Origin: Gracilariopsis chorda
Taxonomy: Eukaryota; Rhodophyta; Florideophyceae; Gracilariales; Gracilariaceae
Length of the DNA stretch: 64,000 bases
Reading direction: 5' to 3'
Assembly (NCBI GenBank): GCA_003194525.1
Contig: NBIV01000107.1
Span: 124,001 to 188,000, forward strand
Numbering within the stretch: the first letter of the stretch is position 1; each line of letters starts with the position of its first letter. Position numbers and translations under genes: made by a program. The notes below the pieces were generated by a model that saw only the letters and a program-made list of their open reading frames with translations, was not told the DNA's origin and did no database searches. Positions 55,136-64,000 of this stretch are shown here, piece after piece.

Positions 55136-55563
55136 TGAACCGGTCATTACCCCAGGATGCAGTTTTCGGAACTTCTAAAGTCAGGGGCTCCGTCGCTAAG
55201 ACTCAATGTCGGCAGATTTGTGATTTTGGCCGTTACACGTGCTGGACGTAGCCTTAGTACTCTCGACCCGTAGCTTCAGTTTACTTGAAATATCTCGGCT
55301 ATCTGTAGCGTACGTAGCGTATGTAACATGTATAGCTGACTAGTTTCGACCGCACATCACATCAAATAGGTCTATTTCAAGCGTATGCCAGTTTTGTTGC
55401 GCACCCCTTCTGCATTTTGCCTCCATAGCGAAGTGAAGACGCTTGCTGGAATAGTGTGTGCACATTCTTCTCACTAGCATGCTAGAGCTTACCCCTAGGC
55501 CTGAGAAAAGCACCAACATGCCGAGTCCATACCGCTGCAAACCATAACCGCAAACAAGCTCTC
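55136..55563. other. Boundary interval, nothing recognised
   Basis: Between truncated gypsy B and the next coding stretch. The exact junction was not found. No repeat ends seen. Confidence 0.4.
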
Positions 55564-57180
55564 ATGTTTCGCACTTTACGTGGTGGCTTTGCTTTAACAT
55601 GGATTGTTTGGGCACGTATGGGCAACCGTCAAACCATCCTGAACGATTCTGATGAAGAAGATATTGCGCCACTGCGATGCGCACCAAAAAGTACTGATCA
55701 CTCCAAACAGGATAGTGTTGAAGGAACAAAATTCCAAGAACTTCATCTGAAAATAATCGAACAGAGAATTGCGTTCGTTTACGAAAACTTTTCTACCCGC
55801 ACATCAAAAGCCTCACAAGTGTTATTGCACACCGAACGAAGAAACACATCGGGATCCAAGCAGCTTCCTGTTGGGCGTATGATGCTACATGTGTACACTG
55901 GGCTGCAGCGAACCTTAAAACTAGTATCACTGATGATGAGCCTCGATAAAATTGAGTGTCGAAAGTTTATGGACCTACAAGGATCGAAGCCGCTCAAGAA
56001 ACCCCCACCTTTGCACGAAAGTCTTGATTTGATCCCGAGTGCCGCCGAAAAGCTTACATTCACGCGAGCTACACCCTTTCGTATTTTACAGCATTCCTCT
56101 AGGTTCCACACACAGAGCCAGGGTGAAGTTCGTTAAACCTCTCCAATCAAGCCATCTCTTGAAAAATAATCAGTGGAAGACCTCAGCGAAGAGGAGTTTC
56201 TGCGGTTGCTACTTTTTATTCGAGATGATAAGCCCACATGGCGGTTGACTTAAAGGATCAGCGGAGATACTCCCCGCACACTGCAAGATGCAGGTGCGCG
56301 ACGTCCAGACTTTTGGCATCACATTTCTCTGCGGTTTACCAGCATTGAATTTGCTTTAAAAAAGCCATTTGACCCTCCGTTTGAGCACCTAGATCCGTGT
56401 TTCCCTCCTGCTTATAATACAGCCGGTAAGAAGCTTTCTGAGGTTATGCGGGAATCCAAAAGGCAGTGGACAACTGCACTTGAAATTTATGATGATACTG
56501 GAAACAAAGGCAAGGTTCCTTTCAAAAACGTTTGCAAAATGAACGTACGCCTGAGCTGTTTGTCAGCAGAAGGAAAACGAACTTATTTAATGTACCTCGT
56601 ATTCGCTTTGAACTACGAGGATACAGATTGTCCTGTGTCCAACTTCGTAACACAATATATTCCAAATAATTCTGGTGAAAGTCTCGCCGTTCGTTCTCAT
56701 TTCCGTGGTGAAGTTGGTTGCACCCGTAGAACAAGTTCTGGATATCGTGCGTTGTCGGGAAAGCGCATTACGTCGAGTAGAAGTAGTATTGACAACAAAC
56801 GCGTACGAAGCAGTTTGTCAGAGCTTGGGTCATCCATGAACAAGTTCAATGAAACCGAGGAGAGAAGCCTTTTATTGCAAGAGCGCATCTTTGAAACGCA
56901 AGAGAGGCGTCGTGAGGAGCGTAGACAGGCCCGAGAGTTCTCAACGCAAGGGCTTCAACATGCCTCTCAGTCTATGATACAGAATGCTAATAGATTGATG
57001 GAGCTCACTAAGACAATGAACGAAGCATTCGAGACTTATGTTGAAGCAGTGGATGCACAGAAGGACAAAAGCCATGTTGACGTTCTACATAGGGTTTACT
57101 TAGCGACTATCGCCTCTCTCGAAGAGATGCTGAACGAAGTAGAAGATAAAAAAAGGGAATATCGTGCTCCCCTAAAATGA
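55564..57180 (+). pseudogene. Unrecognised ~540-codon protein with three in-frame TAA codons
   Basis: A single frame runs from 55564 to the stop at 57180, broken by TAA codons at about 56134, 56164 and 56248. Protein character is continuous across the breaks: acidic DSDEEDIAPL near the start, VEDLSEEEFLRLLLFIRDDK between the breaks, FEHLDPCFPPAYNTAGKKLS, and VCKMNVRLSCLSAEGKRTYL. It ends with a long coiled coil (FETQERRREERRQAREFS, LMELTKTMNEAFETYVEAV). It is not retroviral. The C-terminal coiled coil resembles the layout of transposon accessory proteins such as the one at 8221-9717, but no sequence match is visible. No terminal repeats found. Confidence 0.55.
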
Positions 57181-57254
57181 AAACTACGGTTTCTTGAGAC
57201 AGTGCACATCAATAAAGCTTGTGTATAAACGTTTAGGATATTTTGTCGTATGAA

Positions 57255-58540
57255 TCATTCATTACCCGCAGTGCCAATAACAATTACACCGGTCATTGAT
57301 TTCAAAAAGGCAGATGTTGCGCTCAAAGCACGCTCCCGTACCATCTTTGGTGCAAACACCGCAGCTGTCACTTCGCCATTGTCCTGTGCCACAGAGCTTT
57401 CGTAAGAATTTCCTGCATCCTTTCGTTTTTGCAAACGCGATTCGTCCTTGCACACGAGCTTCTTCATCGTTTGACCAACAGCTGGAGAGATCTTGTAAAG
57501 CAAATAGTCCATCTCCCAAATTTACACCATTCTAGACTCTACCGCTCTCCAAAACGTATGAATCCTCTTTAGGAGTAGTCTCCACACCTTCAACCGACAG
57601 TGATGCGGCTCCTGAACCGTCTCTGATCAAGAAGATCGAAAGCGCCGACCCAAGTATCGTGCTTGAAGTCCAAGATCCGATCACGGACTTCATGGTATCA
57701 AGTTCACTGGATTTCTTGCACACAACTACTCAAAGTTTTGTAGATTTGGAGGCGGCTTCTGCAGAACCGTCAATGATGTCGCCTGGCTTTTCTATTGAAG
57801 CCCCTCCGTTGATGGGCTTGTCGGAGCCTTTTTGGATCATCGGCTTCTCTCGTATTTTAGCAGCTACAAATGCGCCTATAGATACATCGACGATGGATCA
57901 GACGGGCGGATCGCTGTTTTCCGAAAAAAATTCGTAAGCAAGATTCTGCGACATGCCCAGTCATTCATTCTCTGGATTCTCCGCCAGTTACTATTATTGT
58001 ATCAGAAGCTGACTCAACGCAGCATGGCAGTATGCCACGAAATTTTTATTCTTCAAGCCCAAACTCTTCACCAGTCCGTACTCCACTGTCTATGTCACTG
58101 AGCTCTCCGTCCCAAGATTTAAGCACTTCTGAAACTTCACCTAGTCCAATCCAAGATTCTGCCAGGGGAATGGGGAATGGCGTGGATGACAATGATGAGA
58201 ACTGATAAGTTGGACATGTTTCTTGCAGAAGAGATTCTGCCACGTCCATCATTGTTTCAATGTTTTGAGAAGCATTCATTATATCTGTGCACAGGGTACT
58301 GACATTATTGTTTCATTTCGCAAATTCAGGATGGGCCAAGTGAACCGATTGAGTTTAGCATTTCTGGTGTAGCGAGACAAGGCTCAAGTGCCGGTCCGTT
58401 GATGTCACCAGGCGATGCAGATACAGGTCTGCAGTGTCTGAAGTGAACACTATGGAAGATATAATACCACGTTTTTCTGATGATCTATCTATTTTGTTTG
58501 AGGAAGCATCTTTCTCACCCCGAGTTGATGACTGAGAATT
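57255..58540 (+). pseudogene. Ser/Pro/acidic coding fragment, unrecognised
   Basis: Plus-strand pieces with clear coding character in shifting frames: ITPVIDFKKADVALKARSRT (57280s), STPSTDSDAAPEPSLIKKIE through FMVSSSLDFLHTTTQSFVDL (57570-57935), PPVTIIVSEADSTQHGSMPR with TPLSMSLSSPSQDLSTSETS (57975-58203), and after an intron-like GTACTG...TTCAG tract, GPSEPIEFSISGVARQGSS and VNTMEDIIPRFSDDLSILFE (58330-58530). It looks like a low-complexity regulatory or activation region of a host gene. Not identifiable. Confidence 0.45.
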
Positions 58541-59462
58541 ATGTGAAGAGGCGAGAGTTAGCTGAAGTGCAATGCCTTCAGGGAGGGATTCCAGGTACTT
58601 GGTTGATTTCCCGAATGTTTCGGTAATGTATTTATTGCATTAACTACGACCACTAATAGTGGATTGGAAACGTGGGACACGGATGAGTCAATTGGTGGTT
58701 GGCCACAATAGTAGGCATGAACCAGCAAAGTGGAGTACTTTAATTAATTTTATTTATTATTTTTACACCTATTTCTGGGATGGTTAGTATTTCGTGCGCC
58801 AGCGAGTTGCCGTCGCACAGGTAAACTTCCCCGAACTAGAGACCCCAACCTGGGGAACTGGCTATAGACCTCACCGCCATCGCGTGTTCTCTACTCCTCT
58901 TGGGAGGAAAGCACCGTGGCATACATGAAGTCTAACCCCCTTGCCTATCTAAAGGACCCGAGTATTCGGATTGTTATTCCAACTGTCTTGTTGTTCGCGT
59001 TTTATAAGGTTATTTACCGGCATCGCCATTAGTGTTCGTCACGACACTCGTGACTCAGCTCCCCTTACTTTCCCCTTTACAGGGTGGCTATCCCGCTACC
59101 CATGGCTCGTGTTTGCGCGTGCCCCTAACGTGGAAAGCTCACCTCTCTAGAAGAGGACCACTCCCATACACTGCTCTTGCGGATACCCGATTCTTGCCTC
59201 AAACTCCCTACGCAAGTGGCAACGGGTGGCCTTGGCCTTACAACGCAACATAGTCGTGCCACTCCTGGAAGGGCTCTATCCAACTGTGCTCACCTCTAAC
59301 GAGGAAAGATCCCGAATGTCTTTCGGTGCACTCCTGCTTCCGGGCATTGCATTACAAAGTAATCTCCTGACTTAGAATCGGTTTTGTGTTTGGTTCACTC
59401 TTTCGTGGTTTTATTTCTTTTGTTTTTTCTGCGGAATGTCCGTTGTTTTCCCGTCGTAACAG
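58541..59462. other. Probable LTR/leader of gypsy C
   Basis: No ORF of interest. From about 58740 the base composition becomes that of the downstream gypsy element. It contains two related tracts, GCTCACCTCTCTAGAAGAGG near 59130 and GCTCACCTCTAACGAGGAAAG near 59288. Likely 5' LTR plus leader, but a second LTR is not in the window, so ends cannot be set. Confidence 0.4.
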
Positions 59463-59599
59463 TTGGCCCTCATGTCGAGGAATCCCTCCTATGTGGAGCC
59501 TGTGACTAGGCGCAGCTGCTCCTACAATTGTGGAGATAACCCCGAAGTTCGGTTCGTTTCTCGGATCACGATTTGGGCTAAATCCAGCCATGCTGGGGG

Positions 59600-61460
59600 T
59601 GCCTCGTCTAGGAATTCAAACTCACCCCGGGAACCCCCAAACTCCACGTCGACCCCGTTATCGATTGCCTTGGATGGTGCTCATCCGGCTCCGGCAGTGG
59701 ACGCCACGGCACCTGAACCCCGTCTGACGGGCGATAACAGCCCCCAGGGGAATTCCCTCGAATCTCAGGTTCACGCCTTGTGGACCGCCCACAACATCTT
59801 TGTCGGGTAATTACAAGCCCTCCGTGAGTTGGTGATGGATACCCCTACAAAGGTGGTCGCAAAGTATCTCTGTATCTTATGGGCTGATTTCAACTCTATG
59901 TTAGAGAGTTTGGGGCAACCCGCCACCTTCATAGAAGAAGTTGAATCTCGATTCGATCGAGTTCGTGCCCGTCTGGAGACGTTAGAGCAGTTTGTTCTCA
60001 TGGATAAACCGTCCCCGGATAATCTGGCACCAGCTGCGTCACAGCACGACCAGCATGCTGGAAGAAAGAAGCGCAGCTATAAGCAGAAACACAAACGAGA
60101 TCACTCGGATTCTGATTCTACGACATCATCGGATTCATCCCGAAACGGGTCAGATGGTTCTAGTTCCTCGGACTCCGATTCGGAGGACGAGAAACGAGGC
60201 CGTTCTTCCCGCTCTAAGCCGTACTTCGCCATCCAAGGTGGGCTTCGGACCCCATTAAGGGGAGAAGACACCCTGGGCTCAAGGAATTAGAAGAGACGAA
60301 CCCGTTGTATCGGAAACTATTGTCATACCGGTACTACCGGCTCGATGATTCCTCTTTAGAACGTACACCCCGTGCCACGGGGAAGGTGAAAGAGTGCATA
60401 AAACGTATGCAACTCTCACTGTGTAACCAATATTTTACTGGAGAAGACCCAATTATGGTGTTCGACTTTCATTCCCACGTTGTAGTGGAAGTGGATATCC
60501 TCGGAATGAATGAGGGACAAGCCTATTTGGCATTACCGTATTTCTTACCGAAAGTGGCAGATGACCAGTACACCTCTGTCAAAGGATCATCTCGTGCCTC
60601 AGATGGAGGAGAAACCTGCTGGCCGGAGGCTGTGCAATACTTATTGCGATTCTATGCCACCAATACCGCCATTCAAGGGGCAATCCTCGCTTTGCGAGAT
60701 ACTCGTCAGCGCTAAGGCGAGACTGAAACCGACTACTTGGTGCACCTAAGCAAGGCTTTACACTGTTGTGCGAATGTATACTCCGCAGGGAAACGTTGTA
60801 CCATGTTCATCGATGACCTTGACCTGGCAATCCGGAGTCTTGTCACTCGTTACCGCGAGGACAAGCGGACAATCACCTACCTCAAGCTTGTTCAGCACGC
60901 TCTAGCGGAAGGGGAAGCACTTCGTGCAAGAATTCTGAATCTTCGGTCCAAGCCCGCCATGGCGTTGGTGCTGGACAGTGACTCCTCATAGCCCTCGCCT
61001 TTACCGAATAGAACCTCCCAACAGGGATATGACACCGTGCATTTAGCACAGGGAGATGGTGCGTCTATAGACAAGTTCGAGATGGAGCAAGACAGCCCCG
61101 TATTGTACGTGGGGAACAATCGCGTTCAGCCACCTCGAGTCCCGTTTATGAACGGTCAATCCCACTATCAACGGCCTGGATGGGATGAAACCCGCCCTGC
61201 AGTACGCTTTTCCGATGTTCAGGGTATTAACCGGCGCGTGGCCGTCTTGGCTCTGAATTGCTACGTTTTCTACACCCATGGCCATACATCCTCTCAGTGA
61301 CTTTCCTCGCTGAAGGATATGGCAAAGGTGGTGGCAAATTACGAGGCCCTCACTCCAGAAGAGAAACGCTCCGTTCCCACGGCTTCATATCTCCACGCCT
61401 AAATGGACTCCTCGCATGTCGTGCCACAGATCCCGCGTGCGCGGCTAGCTTCAATTAACC
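59600..61460 (+). pseudogene. Gypsy C gag region
   Basis: Fragments: a Pro/Ala N-terminal part, TAA after HNIFVG, a coiled region (TFIEEVESRFDRVRARLETL), a Ser/Asp/Arg-rich linker (SDSDSTTSSDSSRNGSDGSS), then capsid-like helices at 60305-60990 (GKVKECIKRMQLSLCNQYFT, CTMFIDDLDLAIRSLVTRYR). Stops at 60288 and 60713 and a frame change around 60720 break it. No zinc knuckle seen. Confidence 0.6.
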
Positions 61461-61462
61461 CG

Positions 61463-63364
61463 AATCGGGAAGTCGCGCAAATGTCCGACGCAACCACCGC
61501 TTATGTGGATAGAAACCTCCGGTTCCCGGAGCGAAGCTCTCGTGGTCAAGAATCCTGGACTACCGCCTACGGCAAGAATCTCGTAGGAAAACTAACTGAG
61601 GGATTCTGCCCTTTGGGAGAGGCGCCCTCAGAGGTGAGGCTGTTGGCGCCCGAGGCGTTGCCCCCTCGCTCCCCTGTGAAAATCCTTCCAAGGAAGGACA
61701 CTGCAGAAGCGGAATCTGCATACATTTCTGTGCTGCGTCGCCCGTGGATACGGAGTCAAAACCCCCGGATCCCGGATAGATTCTTGGTCATGACCAATGG
61801 CAACGACAAGGTTTATGCCGACCTTGGCCTTGACACCCATTTTATGGTGAGATTTCTAACAGTCTGAGACACAGGTGCAGGCCCCGACTTCATCGTGCAA
61901 TCATTGCTACCCCCGCAATTGCGGTCTCATGTCCGTCCTGAAATGGTTCCCGATGTCGCAGATGCGAACAACAATCCGTTAAAAACGGTGGGTACTGTCG
62001 ACTTAGTCGTGCAGTTGGGCCACTCCGTGGTGAAGCTTGACTTTATTGTTTGTTGGTCATTGGCTGCTCCAGTCATACTGGGATGTGATTACTACAACAG
62101 ATTTGTCAACGCAATCAGGCCCCGACTTAGGTCTGTGGAACTCGACGACGGATCGTCGGTCTCGATCGTCCGTCGCCCGCTGAAGCGTGCCTCGCAGAAG
62201 CAAGTGCCACTACCTGCTGCGCAAGAACCACCACCCGCGTCTCACAATTCCATCAAACCTCGAGTCGCAGCCTCTGTCTCTATACCGCCTGAGTCCCAAG
62301 TCTGGGTGCAAGTCAATTGCCGTCAACACGGTTTTTGTGTTATTCAACCTCTGTCCTCGTTATACGAGAAATACCAGCTCGCGCTGGCAAACGGAATTGT
62401 TCACGTTACTCCGGATGCTCCTTTCCGCATACTCGTTGCCAATCGTGGCCATCGCCCCCAGAATCTGATAAAGAACGAAGTAATTGGAAGCGTCAATCCA
62501 CACCCCCTTGGGATGCTCCTGACAACGGTGACGACCACCGATGTTCTCGGAATCGCCGCCTCTTCTGAGGAAGCCACCCCCCCGACTGACGAACTATCGT
62601 GAAAGGAGGGGGGGAAATCGTTGTTTTAACGTCGAACACCCCGACGAACTCGGAACTGACGGCCACAACTGTATCACAGGACAATGTTACAGCACGTTCT
62701 GACCAAGTGGACCCCATAAAGGCACTCGAAGATATAGACCTCAACCATGTACCTGGGTCACACAGCGACATAGCCCGTGCAATGCTGCGGGAATTTAACA
62801 CCATTTGGGATGGCTCACTCGGCGAGATTAATGCTACGGAACACTGCATAGATTTATTCCCGGGTTCAAGTCCGGTGGCACAACCCCCTGACAGGGCAGG
62901 ACCGAATGCTCGGGAAGAGGAGCAGTCCCAAGTGGACAAAATGCTCCGCGCAGGTGTGATAGAGCCCGCTCAATCACCCTGGGCATCCCCAGTTGTACTG
63001 GCTTTGAAGGTTGACGGAACTTTGAGGTTCTGTGTCGACTATCGCCTGCTCAATGCCGTGAATGTTAGAGACACATATCCCATCCCTCGTATGGACGAGT
63101 GCATCGACTCCCTTGGAGCTGTTACAATGTTCACGGCCTCGGACGGCAATTGGGGTTATTAGCAGCTTAGACAAGAGGATCGCGGTAAGACCGCATTCAC
63201 CTGCCACGCAGGATCGTACAGCTACAAGCGGATGCCGTTTGGTTTGATCAACGCTCCCGCTACCTTTCAGCGTGCAATAGATATTCTATTGAACCACTTC
63301 AAGTAGCAGAGCTGCCTTGTCTACCTGGATGATATTATCATCTTCTCCAATAACTTGGACGACC
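61463..63364 (+). pseudogene. Gypsy C protease and reverse transcriptase
   Basis: Retropepsin: TGA immediately before DTGAGPDFIVQSLLPP (catalytic DTGA, 61868), ending APVILGCDYYNRFVNAI. RT: HCIDLFPGSSPVAQPPDRA, MLRAGVIEPAQSPWASPVVL, LRFCVDYRLLNAVNVRDTYP, IPRMDECIDSLGAVTMFTAS, TAG, then DRGKTAFTCHAGSYSYKRMP, FGLINAPATFQRAIDILL, TAG, and CLVYLDDIIIFSNNLDDQ with intact YLDD. It then ends abruptly; the RT thumb, RNase H and integrase are absent. Confidence 0.85.
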
Positions 63365-63368
63365 AGTG

Positions 63369-64000
63369 ACATCACCCGAAACCTCTGCAGCGCTTAAACC
63401 GGCTCCATGGAGGAATTGGGCAATGACATTGCTTTCATTGACTGTACCCCCGCTGGGGAGTGAAGGCCTGGCACTCGCCGCGGGAGGACTGGGAACCGGA
63501 GGCACCCCTTCTGGGGAATCGTCTACGACCATGTCAGCAACATCTAGTTCCATGTCCTCCAGCTCTTGGGGTGTGTTATCTACCATCAGGTCATCCGCGC
63601 TATACGCGCGGTAGTAATCGTCGGAATCGACGTACCCAATTGGGTGGTCGTCCGGCACGTACCACAGTGTGTCGTGAAGTTCCCTTGCCTCCTCGGAAGA
63701 AATCTCCCGGAACTCCCAGGGATAAAAGTAGATGAAATCCCCTGTAAGGGCGGTGTTTCTATCAACACTGGGACCACCAGTACCACCACCGCCGCCGTCA
63801 AGCCGACCGCTCTGTTCCAGCGAGACCTCGCTGCAGTCAATACTGTCCATCAAACCAAGTAGTTGGTGTACCTAGTCATTGTTGGCTATACCCCCAAGGG
63901 AGGCCATGAGTTCCAGGTTGCCAATAGCGGCCTGCACACGCAGTTGGATGATCCACAGTCGATACTGGTCATAAACATTGGCGAGAATATACCCCGCAGT
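63369..64000 (-). CDS. Unrecognised acidic ORF fragment running in from the window edge
   Basis: Minus-strand coding-like frame entering from the right edge (ILANVYDQYRLWIIQLRVQA, one TAG near 63880). It continues as 171 codons with a Gly run and an acidic middle (YFYPWEFREISSEEARELHD, QELEDMELDVADMVVDDSP) and stops within about 10 bases of where gypsy C RT homology ends. It could be the gag or an extra ORF of another retroelement inserted in reverse. Incomplete in this window. Confidence 0.45.

Larger units (their letters stand above)
59463..63364 (+). mobile_element. Ty3/gypsy retrotransposon C, broken in reverse transcriptase
   Basis: Plus-strand gag, protease and RT, more GC-rich than elements A and B. 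It breaks off just after the RT active site, at about 63364, where unrelated opposite-strand coding sequence begins. Several nonsense codons. Confidence 0.8.

Noticed and set aside
1..64000. Alternative nuclear genetic code
   Set aside because: All three stop codons occur as interruptions at unrelated residue types, while the intact housekeeping genes use standard stops and contain none internally.
1..64000. CRISPR arrays, bacterial operons or ribosomal RNA genes
   Set aside because: No regularly spaced repeats, no polycistronic arrangement with ribosome-binding sites, and no rRNA-like conserved blocks were seen.

Overview
The window reads as nuclear DNA of a compact, intron-poor photosynthetic eukaryote, most likely a red alga (inference). 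The intact genes are eukaryotic: importin beta-1, ribosomal protein eL36, a VHS-GAT sorting adaptor, ornithine aminotransferase and a gamma-carbonic-anhydrase-type complex I subunit. One small protein has a plastid-type leader containing Phe-Val-Ser-Gly. Most genes have no intron and the only clear one is 65 bp. The rest is dominated by decayed transposons. No database search could be run; family names rest on motifs recognised by eye.

Layout. 0.3-2.7 kb: hAT transposase remnant. 2.8-7.6 kb (minus): nonsense-riddled, internally deleted fragment of the HAT-complex scaffold Tra1/TRRAP. 8.146-16.429 kb: an element with perfect 40-bp terminal inverted repeats and a TTA target duplication, i.e. 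PIF/Harbinger-like. Its two proteins lie at the two ends (accessory DNA-binding type on the left, DDE transposase on the right). Between them is 5.2 kb of decayed host-gene fragments: an unknown gene, a spermidine-synthase-like gene, a RING finger gene, GALT and peptidyl-tRNA hydrolase. 18.59-20.62 kb: dead pogo-like (DDE_1) element with hairpin ends.

20.9-38.7 kb is the living gene island: TOM1-like (+), KPNB1 (-), RPL36 (+), OAT (-), gamma-CA-like (+), a plastid-type small protein (+) and an intact 932-aa orphan (-). KPNB1/RPL36 and OAT/gamma-CA are divergent pairs sharing intergenic promoters of about 0.4 kb.

39.1-64 kb is a retrotransposon graveyard: a Ty1/copia element with both LTRs (39.1-45.5, minus), a Ty3/gypsy element (45.6-50.3, minus) broken by a foreign segment, a second gypsy element lacking integrase (52.2-55.1, plus), two degenerate non-retroviral coding stretches (55.6-58.5), and a third gypsy element (59.5-63.4, plus) whose reverse transcriptase breaks off into unrelated opposite-strand coding sequence running off the window.

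The most interesting object is the 8.3-kb Harbinger-like unit, which looks like a DNA transposon that has enclosed a multi-gene block of host DNA. The intact orphan at 35.9-38.7 kb is second.
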